Assembly (NCBI RefSeq): GCF_020177265.1
Contig: NZ_JAIVMC010000019.1
Span: 1 to 43,218 of the forward strand
Direction of reading: 5' to 3'
Length of the DNA stretch: 43,218 bases
Source: Pseudooceanicola marinus
Lineage (GTDB): Bacteria > Pseudomonadota > Alphaproteobacteria > Rhodobacterales > Rhodobacteraceae
Shown: positions 32,378 through 41,785 of the stretch, one piece after another
How positions within the stretch are numbered: the stretch's first letter is position 1
How the letters are laid out: every line of letters begins with the position of its first letter
The notes under the pieces: model-generated
Databases searched by the model: none
The model's input: only the letters and a program-made list of their open reading frames with translations
Told to the model about the DNA's origin: nothing
Made by a program: the position numbers and the translations under genes

Positions 32378-33391
32378 ATGAAACATCTTCTTGCCGCTAC
32401 CGCCCTCGGTCTGTCGATGGCAAGTGCCGCCGCCGCGGACACCGTGCTGACCGTCGCCAACTGGCTGCCGCCGTCGCACCCGCTGGTCTCCGAAGTCGTC
32501 GTGCCGATGACCGAGCAGATCGCCGAAGCCACCGACGGCTCGGTCACTGCCAACATCCTGCCCGCCCCCCTGGGCCCGCCGCCCGCCCACTTCGACTTCG
32601 CCGTCAACGGCGTGGCCGACATCACCTTCGGCGTGCAGGGCTACAGCGCCGGCCGGTTCAAGACGACCAACCTGGGCGAGCTGCCCTTCCTCGGCGACAG
32701 CTCGGAAGCCACCTCGGTCGCCTACTACCGCACCTGGAAGGAATACCTGGAGCCCGCCGGCGAATACGACGGCGTAAAGGTCCTGGCCGTCTTCACCCAC
32801 GGCCCCGGCGAGATCTTCGTGAAAGAGGGCGACGCCACCAACCCCGACTTCCTGGAAGGCAAGAAGCTCCGCGTCGGCGGTGGTTTCGTGCATGAGATCG
32901 CCACCGGCCTCGGCGCCGTGCCGGTCGAAGGCCCCTCCTCCAAGGCCTATGAACTGCTGAGCCAGGGCGTCGCCGACGGCATCCTCTTCCCCTACGAGTC
33001 GGTCGACTTCTTCGGGCTGATCCCGCAGCTGAACGTCGGTGTCTCCGTGCCCGGCGGTCTCTACAACACCTCGTTCTTTATCGTGATGAACCAGGCCAAG
33101 TGGGACAGCCTGACGCCCGAGCAGCAGGAACAGATCGACAGCGTCACCGGCGAGGCCCTGGCCCGCATGGCCGGCCAGATGTGGGATCGCGTCGATGCCA
33201 AGGGCCTGGAGAACATGGAAGGCAAGATCGAGGTCACCCCGGCCACCGAGGAACAGATGACGGCCTGGACCGCCATGCTGGAGCCGCTGGTCGCCGAGAA
33301 GATGGAAGAAGTGGCCTCCACCGGCGTCGACGCCGAAGCCGCCTATGACTTCTTCAAGGCCGAGATCGCCAAGGAAATGGCGGCCGAATGA
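32378..33391 (+). CDS. dctP: TRAP transporter substrate-binding protein (DctP), second system
   Basis: A 337-residue periplasmic protein. The signal peptide is MKHLLAATALGLSMASAAAA. The DctP fold is seen in NWLPPSHPLVSEVVVPMTEQ, KKLRVGGGFVHEIATGLGA (the carboxylate-clamping Arg region) and SKAYELLSQGVADGILFPYE. It belongs to a different DctP branch from the protein at 23312. The ATG at 32378 was chosen because an upstream ATG lacks a signal peptide and AGGGA lies 9 bases ahead. Position directly after iacG makes indole-3-acetate or a related aryl carboxylate the likely ligand; this is inference. Confidence 0.9.
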   Translation: MKHLLAATALGLSMASAAAADTVLTVANWLPPSHPLVSEVVVPMTEQIAEATDGSVTANILPAPLGPPPAHFDFAVNGVADITFGVQGYSAGRFKTTNLGELPFLGDSSEATSVAYYRTWKEYLEPAGEYDGVKVLAVFTHGPGEIFVKEGDATNPDFLEGKKLRVGGGFVHEIATGLGAVPVEGPSSKAYELLSQGVADGILFPYESVDFFGLIPQLNVGVSVPGGLYNTSFFIVMNQAKWDSLTPEQQEQIDSVTGEALARMAGQMWDRVDAKGLENMEGKIEVTPATEEQMTAWTAMLEPLVAEKMEEVASTGVDAEAAYDFFKAEIAKEMAAE

Positions 33392-33930
33392 AGCCCGCCA
33401 CGTCTACCCACGTGTCCGAGGAGCCGGCAGCAGATCTGCTGCCGGCGTCCCGGAACCCCTTCGATCTGCGCATGATCCTGGCCGTGCTGGGCGGGGTGCT
33501 GCTGATGGTGCTCATGGGGCTGACGGTCGTCGACGTGATCGGCCGCTACCTCTTCAATTCGCCACTGCAGGGCGCCACGGAACTGACCGAGCTGCTGCTG
33601 GCCGCCACCATCTTCCTCGGCCTGCCGGCCGTGTCCCTGGCCAACGACCACGTGACGGTCGACCTGGTGACGGACCGCCTGCCCTTCCGCCTGCAACCCT
33701 GGCGCCTGGCGCTGACCGGGATCTTCTCCGCCGTCATCCTGGCCGTCGTCGCTTGGCGGATCTGGATCTATGCCGGACAGATCGGCGACTATGGTGGCGT
33801 GACCACGTCGCTGCGCATCCCCATTGCCCCGCTTGGCTACTTCTGCGCGGTCTGCACGGCCGCCGGTGCCTTCCTCTCCGTCGCCGTGCCCCTGCTGGAT
33901 CTCGTGCGACGGCTCAAGAACAGGACCTGA
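33388..33930 (+). CDS. dctQ: TRAP transporter small permease (DctQ), second system
   Basis: A 180-residue inner-membrane protein. A cytosolic head of about 25 residues is followed by four hydrophobic segments with the DctQ blocks GATELTELLLAATIFLGLP and NDHVTVDLVTDRLP. The ATG overlaps the binding-protein stop by 4 bases (ATGA). It works with the large permease encoded 4 bases downstream. Confidence 0.92.
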   Translation: MKPATSTHVSEEPAADLLPASRNPFDLRMILAVLGGVLLMVLMGLTVVDVIGRYLFNSPLQGATELTELLLAATIFLGLPAVSLANDHVTVDLVTDRLPFRLQPWRLALTGIFSAVILAVVAWRIWIYAGQIGDYGGVTTSLRIPIAPLGYFCAVCTAAGAFLSVAVPLLDLVRRLKNRT

Positions 33931-33934
33931 CCCC

Positions 33935-35215
33935 ATGGAATACTGGCCCGTCGGCATGGCCGTCGTCAGCCTGCTGCTGCTGATCGGCGTCCCGATCTCC
34001 TTCGCCCTTGCGGGCGTCGGTCTCGTGGGCGTCGCCTCGATCATCGGCTGGACCCCCGCCTTCTCCCTCCTGGGGTCCACCTTCTTCGACAACGGGCGCG
34101 ACTATTCGCTGTCCGTGCTTCCCCTCTTCCTGATGATGGGCAACTTCGTGGTGCAATCAGGCATCGCCGAAGAGCTCTACAAATCCGCCTATGCCTGGCT
34201 GCGCCATCGCAAGGGCGGGCTGGCGACGGCGACCGTGGTGGCCTGCGGCGCCTTTTCGTCGGTCTGCGGCTCCTCCATGGCGACGGCCGCGACGATGACC
34301 CGGATCGCCCTGCCCTCGATGCGGCGCTACGGCTATCCCGACCAGCTGTCGACCGCCTCGATCGCCGCAGGCGGCACCCTGGGCATCCTGATCCCGCCCT
34401 CGGTCATCCTGGTCTTCTACGGCATCATGACCCAGCAGGACATCGGGCGCCTCTTCATGGCGGGGCTGATCCCCGGCGTCATCGGCGTCATCGGCTATGC
34501 CATTGCCGTGCGCATCTCGATGAAGCTGCAGAACCTCGAACTGCCGACTGAAGAGAAACTGCCCCTGATCGACCGCATCAAGGCGCTGAAGGGCACCGCC
34601 GGGGCGCTGGTTCTCTTCGTCTTCGTGATGGGCGGGATCTATCTGGGTGTCTTCACCCCCACCGAAAGCGCCGGCATGGGCGCCGGGGGCGCGCTGCTGC
34701 TGGTGATCCTGTCGGGCAAGTTCAGCATCGACAGCATGATCTCGGTCCTCTTCGACACGATGAAGACCACGGCAATGATGTTCTTCATCCTCTTCGGGGC
34801 GCTGACCTTCACCAACTACGTGAACATGTCTGGCATGACCCGCGACATCCAGGAGTTCCTGACCCTCTTCGGGGATACGCCGCTGGTGACGATCCTGGTG
34901 ATCCTGTGCATCTACCTGGTACTGGGCTGCGTGCTGGAAAGCCTGTCGATGATCATGCTGACCGTGCCGGTCTTCTATCCCATCGCCGCCGCGCAGGGGA
35001 TCGACCTGATCTGGTTCGGCATCTTCGTCGTCATGGTGACCGAGATTTCCTACATCACCCCGCCCGTGGGCATGAACGCCTTCGTTCTGCGCTCGGTCGT
35101 GCCCGACGTGAAGCTGGGCACGATCTTCCGCGGGCTCTTCCCCTTCGTCGCGATGGACGTGGTCCGCGTGGCGCTACTGACGGCGGTGCCGGGCCTTGTC
35201 CTGCTGCTGACCTGA
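33935..35215 (+). CDS. dctM: TRAP transporter large permease (DctM), second system
   Basis: A 426-residue DctM protein with about 12 hydrophobic segments. Family blocks: LPLFLMMGNFVVQSGIAEE near 65, GTLGILIPPSVILVFYGI near 145, FTPTESAGMGAGGAL near 240, YITPPVGMNAFVLRS near 375. It carries substrate with sodium across the inner membrane. Tight spacing to the small permease and 13 bases to the next gene mark one operon. Confidence 0.93.
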   Translation: MEYWPVGMAVVSLLLLIGVPISFALAGVGLVGVASIIGWTPAFSLLGSTFFDNGRDYSLSVLPLFLMMGNFVVQSGIAEELYKSAYAWLRHRKGGLATATVVACGAFSSVCGSSMATAATMTRIALPSMRRYGYPDQLSTASIAAGGTLGILIPPSVILVFYGIMTQQDIGRLFMAGLIPGVIGVIGYAIAVRISMKLQNLELPTEEKLPLIDRIKALKGTAGALVLFVFVMGGIYLGVFTPTESAGMGAGGALLLVILSGKFSIDSMISVLFDTMKTTAMMFFILFGALTFTNYVNMSGMTRDIQEFLTLFGDTPLVTILVILCIYLVLGCVLESLSMIMLTVPVFYPIAAAQGIDLIWFGIFVVMVTEISYITPPVGMNAFVLRSVVPDVKLGTIFRGLFPFVAMDVVRVALLTAVPGLVLLLT

Positions 35216-35228
35216 CGGAGACTGAACT

Positions 35229-36248
35229 ATGAAGATAGCCATCATCGGCGCTGGCAATATCGGCACCGCCATGGCCGCCCTGATCTGCAACTCGGGCGCC
35301 GAGGTCACCGTGGTGGCCCGCGGCGCGCGGTTGCAGGCGATTGCCGAGGGCGGGCTGGCCCTCGATGACCGGGGCACGCGGCATGACGCGCGCCCCAAGG
35401 CCACCGAGGCGCTGAGCGAGGTGCAGGACGCCGTGTTCCTCTGCGTGAAGTCGCAGCAGTTGGGCGCGGCGCTGGAGGCCAACCGCGCGGGCATCGGCCC
35501 CGAGACCCTGGTCATTCCCATGGTCAACGGGTTGCCCTTCTGGTTCTTCATGCCGGATGTGCGGCCCGTGCCCCACACCGACCCCGAGGGCATCCTGGCC
35601 CGCCTGCTGCGCCCCGAACAGGTGCTGGGCGCGGTGTTGCTGATGACCGTCTCGATGGACGAGACGGGCGTGGCGCTGTCAACCAATACCCCCACCCTGT
35701 CGCTGGCCCCCGTGGCCCCCGGCGCGGACGGGGCCAAGGTGGACGCGCTGATCGAAACGCTGAACGCGGGCGGCGTGGTCACCGACCTGTCCGAGGACAT
35801 CCGCGCCAAGGTGCTGGTCAAGCTGATGGCGAATGTCACCACCAACCCGCTGTCGGCCCTGGTCGGGTGCACCCTGGAAGAGATCGGCCAGCGCGACGAT
35901 CTCTGCGCCCTGGCCTTTGCGGTGGCGGACGAGTTCCGCTCCTGGGCCAAGGCCAATCTGGGCCGCGACGTGCCGCCCAACCCGTGGCTGCGCGACCTGC
36001 TGCTGGATGCCGGGCCCTTCGCCACCTCGATGCTGCAAGATGCCCGCGCGGGCCGCCCCCTGGAACTGGATGCGATCGCCCGCGCCGCCATGACCCTGGC
36101 AGAAGACCAAGGGCAGCCGATGCGCTGCCTCGCGGCCATCGTCCATGCCCTGGACACCGCCCCGACGCTGCCGCTGGACGGCACCGCATGCGCCGCCGCC
36201 CTGTCCGACCTCACTCCCCTCACCTCCCTGGAAAGGACCCCGTCATGA
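35229..36248 (+). CDS. ketopantoate reductase (ApbA/PanE) family protein
   Basis: A 339-residue cytosolic NADPH-dependent reductase. The Rossmann motif GAGNIGTAMA is at 7-16, followed by FLCVKSQQL near 71; the C-terminal domain has VKLMANVTTNPLSALVG with the catalytic Lys near 197 and conserved Asn. PanE itself reduces 2-ketopantoate, but in catabolic operons relatives act on other 2-keto acids, so panE is not assigned. CGGAG lies 8 bases before the ATG; the end overlaps the aldolase by 4 bases. No iac pathway step calls for it, which makes its role here unclear. Confidence 0.8.
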   Translation: MKIAIIGAGNIGTAMAALICNSGAEVTVVARGARLQAIAEGGLALDDRGTRHDARPKATEALSEVQDAVFLCVKSQQLGAALEANRAGIGPETLVIPMVNGLPFWFFMPDVRPVPHTDPEGILARLLRPEQVLGAVLLMTVSMDETGVALSTNTPTLSLAPVAPGADGAKVDALIETLNAGGVVTDLSEDIRAKVLVKLMANVTTNPLSALVGCTLEEIGQRDDLCALAFAVADEFRSWAKANLGRDVPPNPWLRDLLLDAGPFATSMLQDARAGRPLELDAIARAAMTLAEDQGQPMRCLAAIVHALDTAPTLPLDGTACAAALSDLTPLTSLERTPS

Positions 36249-37000
36249 ACGAGATGTCGACCCCGATGGACGGAATGACCGAGGCAGAGCTGCGCGTGCA
36301 GCTGTCGGATTTCTACCACCTTGTCAGCTACCTCGGCTGGACCGAGCTGATCTTCAACCACATCTCCGTCCGCCTGCCCGGCGCCGAGCACGCCTACCTG
36401 GTGAACCCCATGGGCCTGCACTACGACGAGGTGACGCCGGAAAACCTGCTGGTGGTCGGCGTCGACGGCAAGCTGAAGCGCGACAGCGAATACAAGCCCA
36501 ACCCCGCCGGTTTCGCCCTGCACGGCGTGATCCACGAACACCGCCCCGACGTGGGCTGCGTGGTGCACACCCACACCACCCCCGTCTCGGCGATCACCAT
36601 GAAGGGCTACGGCATCGACCATAACTCCTTCTACGGGGCGCAGCTCTACGGCCGGGTCGCCTACCATGCCTTCGAAGGCATCACGATCTACGACGAAGAG
36701 CGGGAGCGGATGCTGAACTCGCTGGGCGACAAGCACGTGCTGGTCCTGAAGAACCACGGCGTGGCCTGCATGGAAGCGGATATTCCGCTGACCTTCTTCC
36801 TGCTCTGGACCTTCCAGCGCGCGGCGGAAATTCAATGCGCCGCCGCCGCCATCCCCGGCCCCGACAGCCAGCTGCCGGAAGAGATCAAGCAGAAGTGCGC
36901 CGCCGACGCGCAGCGCCTGAAGGACAGCGCCAGCTTCGCCACGCTGCTCTTCGACGCCATGGTCCGCAAGATGAAGCGAGAGCGCCCCGAGTTCGCCTGA
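36245..37000 (+). CDS. class II aldolase/adducin family protein
   Basis: A 251-residue protein of the class II aldolase/adducin (AraD/FucA) family. Zinc ligands appear in VVHTHTTPVS (about 99-101) and in LKNHGVACM near 171; the NHISVRLPG block near 39 is the substrate phosphate or carboxylate side. Family members cleave or decarboxylate hydroxy-keto acids, or epimerise sugar phosphates; this branch is often poorly defined. It ends the long operon, directly before a terminator. Together with the reductase it may process a side product of aryl-acid breakdown or the TRAP substrate. Confidence 0.82.
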   Translation: MNEMSTPMDGMTEAELRVQLSDFYHLVSYLGWTELIFNHISVRLPGAEHAYLVNPMGLHYDEVTPENLLVVGVDGKLKRDSEYKPNPAGFALHGVIHEHRPDVGCVVHTHTTPVSAITMKGYGIDHNSFYGAQLYGRVAYHAFEGITIYDEERERMLNSLGDKHVLVLKNHGVACMEADIPLTFFLLWTFQRAAEIQCAAAAIPGPDSQLPEEIKQKCAADAQRLKDSASFATLLFDAMVRKMKRERPEFA

Positions 37001-37030
37001 ACTGACCCAAACTCCTGATCGACCCATCGA

Positions 37031-37060
37031 CCGCCCGGCCCCCTTGCCGGGCGGTTTTGT
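37031..37060 (+). terminator. Rho-independent terminator of the iac-TRAP operon
   Basis: CCGCCCGGC, a 6-base loop and GCCGGGCGG give a perfect 9-bp stem followed by TTTTGT. It lies 31 bases after the aldolase stop and ends a run of genes that starts at iacH. Confidence 0.9.
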
Positions 37061-37174
37061 TTCGCCCGTCTCCGCCCCCCGGCAGGAAGCGGCCGGCCTC
37101 GACCGCCCCTCTGGACACGGAAGCGTGAGCATGGTCTCACTTGGGAACGGATAGCCAAAAGAGGAGCCAATCCC

Positions 37175-38044
37175 GTGAAGTTAATTAGGAATCTGTTGAT
37201 CAGTACCACGATATTGACCTTCGCAGTGCCCGTGATCTTGTCCGACATCACCGGCACCGGCACCGCCGAGGCGCAAGGCAACAGCGGCGGAAACGGCAAT
37301 GGCGGCGGCAACGGTGGCGGCAATAGCGGCGGCAACGGAGGCGGAAATGCTGGAGGCAACGGCGGTGGGAACGCTGGCGGAAATGGCGGCGGCAACGGCG
37401 GTGGCAATGCCTCCGACCGCGGCAACTCCGGCATGAACGGCAACGCCGCAGCGGCCAACGGACGCGGCAACAGTGCCGTGGCGCCAGAGGATCGCCGCCC
37501 GCTCGCCGCGTCCCTGAAGTCGCTCAATTCCCTCAAGCGGAACATGAACGGGATCGTCAATTCCGCCGATCCGAAGATGGAGCCGGCGCGCGACTACCTT
37601 GAAGCCGTGGCGGCACACGAGGAGGCTGTCGAAGCCCTGGAAGACGCGCAGGAAGTCTACGCCGAGAGCTACGACGTGCTGGCCACCGCCGTCGAGGACC
37701 TGGGCATCACCGGCGCGCCTGAAACCTGGGCGGACGAGATCGAGGACCTGCGCAGCGAGCTGGAGGCCAATCCCGTCGCCGAAGGCGAAGAGGGCTACGA
37801 CGACTACCAGGAGACCCTGGCCGATCTGGAAGCCGCCGAAGCCGCCCTGGATCAGGCCCTGGCCGACAAGGCCGTGCTGGATGCCGCCGAGGCGACCGAG
37901 CTGGAAACCGCTGCGGCCTCCGGCGACGAGGCGCTGCGCGAGGCCCTTGCCGCCGCCTACAGCAGCACCGGCAACGGCACGATGACCCCCGATGAGGTCA
38001 CCGACGAGATGCTCGACTTCGCCAAGCGCGAACTGGGCGTCTGA
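37175..38044 (+). CDS. secreted Gly-Asn repeat protein with helical C-terminus
   Basis: A 289-residue exported protein. The signal peptide covers about 1-34 (LLISTTILTFAVPVILS, then AEAQ). Residues 35-79 are GGN/GGGN repeats, followed by an Asn/Gly/Ala-rich transition and, from about 105, an acidic alanine-rich helical region likely to form a coiled coil (for example EEAVEALEDAQEVYAES and AAEAALDQALADKAVLD). It starts with GTG at 37175, preceded by GAGGAG 8 bases upstream. The family is not recognised. Repeats of this kind occur in surface-exposed or matrix proteins; repeat number may vary between strains. Confidence 0.75.
   Translation: MKLIRNLLISTTILTFAVPVILSDITGTGTAEAQGNSGGNGNGGGNGGGNSGGNGGGNAGGNGGGNAGGNGGGNGGGNASDRGNSGMNGNAAAANGRGNSAVAPEDRRPLAASLKSLNSLKRNMNGIVNSADPKMEPARDYLEAVAAHEEAVEALEDAQEVYAESYDVLATAVEDLGITGAPETWADEIEDLRSELEANPVAEGEEGYDDYQETLADLEAAEAALDQALADKAVLDAAEATELETAAASGDEALREALAAAYSSTGNGTMTPDEVTDEMLDFAKRELGV
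37277..37411 (+). repeat. in-frame GGN/GGGN-coding repeat
   Basis: Short imperfect repeats built from GGC, GGT or GGA glycine codons and AAC or AAT asparagine codons, about 135 bases, encode the Gly-Asn tract. Codon variation among copies suggests protein-level selection and not recent slippage. It is not a CRISPR or rRNA-type repeat. Confidence 0.8.
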
Positions 38045-38182
38045 TCACGCCGACCCTGATGCATCGCCTCGCCGGACCGTCCGGCGGGGCGGCTTCCCCT
38101 TGCAAAGGGAACTCATGCCCCGGCCCCCTCGTTGACCCTGGACGCGACACCGCGCCCTGACCTCATCGATGGAGACCGTCCC

Positions 38183-39700
38183 ATGTCCCGCAAGCCGACG
38201 CTGACCTCGTCCTCCGGCAAGCCCTACCCCACCAACGAGACCTCCAAGACCGCCGGCGCGCGCGGGCCGGTCCTGATGGAGGATCACTACCTGCTGGAGA
38301 AGCTGGCCCACCAGAACCGCGAACGCATCCCCGAACGCGTGGTGCATGCCAAGGGCTGGGGCCTGCAGGGCAAGTTCACCGTCACCCAGGACATCACCGA
38401 CTACACCTGCGCCAAGCTGTTCTCCGAGGTCGGCAAGACCACCGAGGTGCTGTCGCGCTGGTCGACCGTGGCCGGGGAAAGCGGCGCGGCGGATGCCGAA
38501 CGCGACGTGCGCGGCTTCAGCCTGAAGTTCTACACCGAGGACGGCAACTGGGACATGGTGGGCAACAACACCCCCATCTTCTTCATCCGTGACGCCTTCA
38601 AGTTCCCGGATTTCATCCGCACCCAGAAACGTCACCCCAAGACCAACCTGCGCAGCCCCGAATCCATGTTCGATTTCTGGGCCGGCCAACCCGAAAGCGT
38701 CCATCAGGTCACCATCCTGATGTCCGACCGCGGCATCCCGCGGACGCCAGCGCACATGAACGGCTACGGCAGCCATACCTTCAGCCTGTGGAACGCCAAG
38801 GGCGAACGCCACTGGGTGAAGTTCCACTTCAAGACCCAGCAGGGCCACGACTGGCTGTCCGACGACAAGGCCGCCGAGATCATCGGCCACACCCGCGAAA
38901 GCTACCAGGAAGAGCTGTGGCACATGATCCAGGACGGGAACTTCCCCAAATGGACCCTCTACATCCAGGTTATGAAGGAAGAAGAGGCGCTGCAGACCGA
39001 CTTCAATCCCTTCGACCTGACGAAGGTCTGGCCGCACAAGGATTTCCCGCTGATCGAGGTGGGCGAGCTGGTGATGGACACCTTCCCGGAAAACTACTTC
39101 CAGCTGGTCGAGAATGCCGCCTACAACCCGTCGAACGTGGTGCCGGGCATCGGGTTCTCGCCGGACAAGATGCTGCAGGCGCGGATCATGTCCTACCCGG
39201 ATGCGCACCGCTACCGCCTGGGCACCCACTACGAGGCCCTGCCCGCCAACGCGCCCAAGCTTGCCAAGGTGAACCACTACCACAAGGACGGCGCGATGCG
39301 GTTCTTCACCAACGACTTCGGCAATCCCGACGCCTACTACGAGCCGAACCAGTACGACGGCCCGGTGGCGGACGAGACCGCCGACGAGCCGCCCTTGCGC
39401 ATCGATCCGGAGGCCGTCGCGGCCCGTTTCCCGCAGGAGGAGGCCGAGATCGACTACGTTCAGCCCCGCGCGCTTTATGCCGAGGTGATGGATGACGCTG
39501 AACGCGATCGCCTGCACCGCAACATGGCCGGCGGCATGGCCCCGGTCAGTGAGCCGGTGAAGGAACGCTGGCTGGCGGTTCTGAAGCGGGTGCACCCCGA
39601 CTACGAGGCCGGCGTGCGCCGCGCGCTGGAAACGGGCGAGCATGGCGAACCGTCGCTGCCGGTGACCGACGACACGCCGACGAAGACGGAAGACGCCTGA
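38183..39700 (+). CDS. monofunctional heme catalase
   Basis: A 505-residue catalase, the usual small-subunit size. The catalytic His55 is in RVVHAKGWG, the Asn near 128 in [13 protein letters not shown], and the heme-ligand Tyr338 in [14 protein letters not shown]. It removes hydrogen peroxide in the cytoplasm. The ATG at 38183 has GGAG 7 bases upstream; an earlier in-frame ATG lacks a ribosome site. It stands alone between the secreted repeat protein and a convergent MarR gene. No OxyR gene is adjacent. Flavin monooxygenase activity from the iac enzymes can release peroxide, a possible but unproven link. Confidence 0.95.
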   Translation: MSRKPTLTSSSGKPYPTNETSKTAGARGPVLMEDHYLLEKLAHQNRERIPERVVHAKGWGLQGKFTVTQDITDYTCAKLFSEVGKTTEVLSRWSTVAGESGAADAERDVRGFSLKFYTEDGNWDMVGNNTPIFFIRDAFKFPDFIRTQKRHPKTNLRSPESMFDFWAGQPESVHQVTILMSDRGIPRTPAHMNGYGSHTFSLWNAKGERHWVKFHFKTQQGHDWLSDDKAAEIIGHTRESYQEELWHMIQDGNFPKWTLYIQVMKEEEALQTDFNPFDLTKVWPHKDFPLIEVGELVMDTFPENYFQLVENAAYNPSNVVPGIGFSPDKMLQARIMSYPDAHRYRLGTHYEALPANAPKLAKVNHYHKDGAMRFFTNDFGNPDAYYEPNQYDGPVADETADEPPLRIDPEAVAARFPQEEAEIDYVQPRALYAEVMDDAERDRLHRNMAGGMAPVSEPVKERWLAVLKRVHPDYEAGVRRALETGEHGEPSLPVTDDTPTKTEDA

Positions 39701-39708
39701 TGGACGCA

Positions 39709-39735
39709 GGACCCCGGCCCGTGTGGTCGGGGTCC
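39709..39735. terminator. convergent hairpin between catalase and MarR gene
   Basis: GGACCCCG, an 11-base loop and CGGGGTCC form a perfect 8-bp stem 9 bases after the catalase stop. It lacks a T-run, so action as a terminator is probable but not sure. Confidence 0.55.
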
Positions 39736-39778
39736 GCCCCTCCTATCGAGGCGATTCCGATCGTGGGCGTCGCCCGGA

Positions 39779-40243
39779 TCACTCCAGCTTGCGGTAAACC
39801 TTTTCCAGCAGAAGGTTCAGCACCATCTGCTCTTCGCGCGACAGATCCTCGAAGGCGGTCACGAAAACCTCGTCGGCAATGGACCGGGCATTGCGCCGCA
39901 TCTCGTGGCCCGCGGGCGTCAGGCAGACCTCGGTCACCCGGCCGTCACTCGGCCGCGGCCCGGTCGTCACCAGTCCCTGCGCCGTCATCCGCTGGATGAT
40001 CTTGGTCGCCGTGTTGGGCTTGATGATGCAGTAACTGGAGATCTCGGAGATCGACAGCGCCTGATCCTCGTAGAGAGACATCAGCACGCGCCAGTAGGCG
40101 ACATCCATGCCGATGGTCTTCAGCCGCCGTTCCATCACCTGCATGTAGCGGTTGGACGTCTGGGTGATCCAGTAAAAGGGCCAGTTGGCCTTGTGAAATC
40201 CCGCCTCCTGCGGCGGGGGCACCGAACGGCTGTCGTCTGTCAT
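39779..40243 (-). CDS. MarR-family regulator, candidate IacR
   Basis: A 154-residue MarR protein. The winged helix is seen at about 60-105 (ALSISEISSYCIIKPNTATK as helix-turn-helix; GPRPSDGRVTEVCLTPAG as wing), with dimer helices at both ends. IacR, the repressor of iac genes released by indole-3-acetate, is of this family and usually adjacent; here the gene is 2.8 kb beyond the operon end on the other strand. Related MarR proteins also control aromatic catabolism or peroxide genes, so catalase is an alternative target. Confidence 0.82.
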   Translation of the reverse strand: MTDDSRSVPPPQEAGFHKANWPFYWITQTSNRYMQVMERRLKTIGMDVAYWRVLMSLYEDQALSISEISSYCIIKPNTATKIIQRMTAQGLVTTGPRPSDGRVTEVCLTPAGHEMRRNARSIADEVFVTAFEDLSREEQMVLNLLLEKVYRKLE

Positions 40244-40441
40244 CCTGTGTCTCTGTCTGGCCCGGGATCGGGTCGGTATCCCTGTCTAACGTACGGAACA
40301 AGCGACAGAAAGCCGCATCACCCCCAGACCATGGTAGAGCGGCAATGTCACAAGACAAACGCCTAAGGCAGAAGCGCCTGGGGGATTGCGGACGCGCCGC
40401 CCTTTCCGCAAGGGGCCGGACCGGCACCGGACAGGCGCCGA

Positions 40442-41746
40442 TCAGCGCGCGATGATGATATCCGCCTGCAACCCGCCCAGCACCTCGCTTTCGCCCAGGC
40501 GCAGCGCCCCGCCATGGGCCCGCGCCGTATCCACCGCAATCGACAGGCCCAGACCGACGCCCGACCCCCGGTTCTGGTTGCGCGCGGTATCAAGCCGGCT
40601 GAAGGGCTTCACCGCCTCCTCGCGCTTCTCGGCCGGGATGCCGGGCCCGTCATCCTCCACGCGAATGCGCAGGGCCTTGGGCGTCAGGTCCACGCTGACC
40701 TCGGCGCGGGAGCCATAGCGTACCGCGTTGCCGATCAGGTTCTCGACCGCGCGCCGGATGGCCATCGGCCGCAGGGGCATCTCGCCCTCTCCGACCGCCT
40801 CGACCAGGGTCACGTCCTGGCCGGCCCGGCCCGCGTCATGGACGATCTCGCGCACCAGCTGGATCGGATCGACGCGGGTCTCGACCTCCTCGGCGGTGCC
40901 CCGGGCAAAGGACAGGAATTCGTCCAGCATGCGCTGCATGTCGTCGATGTCCCGCTCCAGTTCCTTGCGATCCGCTTCCTCCAGCATCGAGACCGCCAGG
41001 CGCATCCGCGTCAGGGGCGTGCGCAGGTCATGACTGACCCCCGACAGCAGCAGCGTGCGCTGTTCGATCTGCCGCTCGATCCGGGCCCGCATGTCGAGGA
41101 AGGCATGCCCCGCCGCCCGCACCTCCACCGCGCCTGCCGGCTTGTAGGGCACGTGGCGCCCCCGCCCGAAAGCCTCGGCGGCCTGTGCCATGCGGGTGAT
41201 CGGGCGCAGCTGATTGCGCAGGTAGATGAAGGAGATGACCGTCATCAGCACGCCGAAGAACACCATGTTCACCAGAAGCTGGTGCGGATTGGAGGCCGAC
41301 AGCCGCGTCCGGTCGAAATCGAAGCGAAGCAGCTCTCCCTCCAGCCCGGGCTGGACCAGGTAGAGGCTGACGTCATTGTCATTGGGCAGGTCCACGACGC
41401 GCAGCGCCGGCACCTCCTCGCGCAGGACCCGGCCGATGACGCGGCCCGACAGGTCGAACCAGCGCAGGCGGCCCGCTTCCGGAACCGAGGCGACCGGCAC
41501 CTGCGAAACCTCCATCTCCAGTACCGCGGCGGCCTCGCGCCCCTCGCCCTCGATCGTCTCCTGCAACACCATCTTCACGTCGCGCCCGGCGGACCGGGAC
41601 ATCTGTACCGTAACCCCCTCGAAATGGCGCTGGATGAAGACGACCGAGACCACCAGCTGCAGCGTAACCACCGGCAGCACCAGGATCAGCGCCGCCCGCC
41701 CGTAGATCCCCCGGGGCACATATCGTTTGAGCCAGTCGAAAAACAT
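40442..41746 (-). CDS. EnvZ-like sensor histidine kinase, orphan
   Basis: A 434-residue inner-membrane kinase. Membrane segments lie near 18-40 and 158-177, flanking a periplasmic sensor of about 115 residues; HAMP follows at about 178-230. HisKA has His239 in LLSGVSHDLRTPLTRM, and HATPase_c shows NLIGNAVRYG, DDGPGIP and GSGVGLGLS. The SGVSHDLRTPLTRMRL form is typical of EnvZ. No response regulator gene is next to it, so its partner lies elsewhere. It stands between the MarR gene (198-base gap) and a divergent hydrolase gene. Confidence 0.92.
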   Translation of the reverse strand: MFFDWLKRYVPRGIYGRAALILVLPVVTLQLVVSVVFIQRHFEGVTVQMSRSAGRDVKMVLQETIEGEGREAAAVLEMEVSQVPVASVPEAGRLRWFDLSGRVIGRVLREEVPALRVVDLPNDNDVSLYLVQPGLEGELLRFDFDRTRLSASNPHQLLVNMVFFGVLMTVISFIYLRNQLRPITRMAQAAEAFGRGRHVPYKPAGAVEVRAAGHAFLDMRARIERQIEQRTLLLSGVSHDLRTPLTRMRLAVSMLEEADRKELERDIDDMQRMLDEFLSFARGTAEEVETRVDPIQLVREIVHDAGRAGQDVTLVEAVGEGEMPLRPMAIRRAVENLIGNAVRYGSRAEVSVDLTPKALRIRVEDDGPGIPAEKREEAVKPFSRLDTARNQNRGSGVGLGLSIAVDTARAHGGALRLGESEVLGGLQADIIIAR

Positions 41747-41785
41747 GCGCTACCCTAGCCCCGGGCCGCACGGAGGAAAAGCGAG

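Noticed and set aside
35174..37132. Minus-strand frame of 652 codons opposite the PanE-like and aldolase genes
   Set aside because: Antisense shadow; composition Arg/Ser/Ala-rich with no family match.
37277..37411. Possible CRISPR-like or satellite repeat
   Set aside because: Units are short, imperfect, without spacers and in frame with an exported protein; it is a coding Gly-Asn tract.
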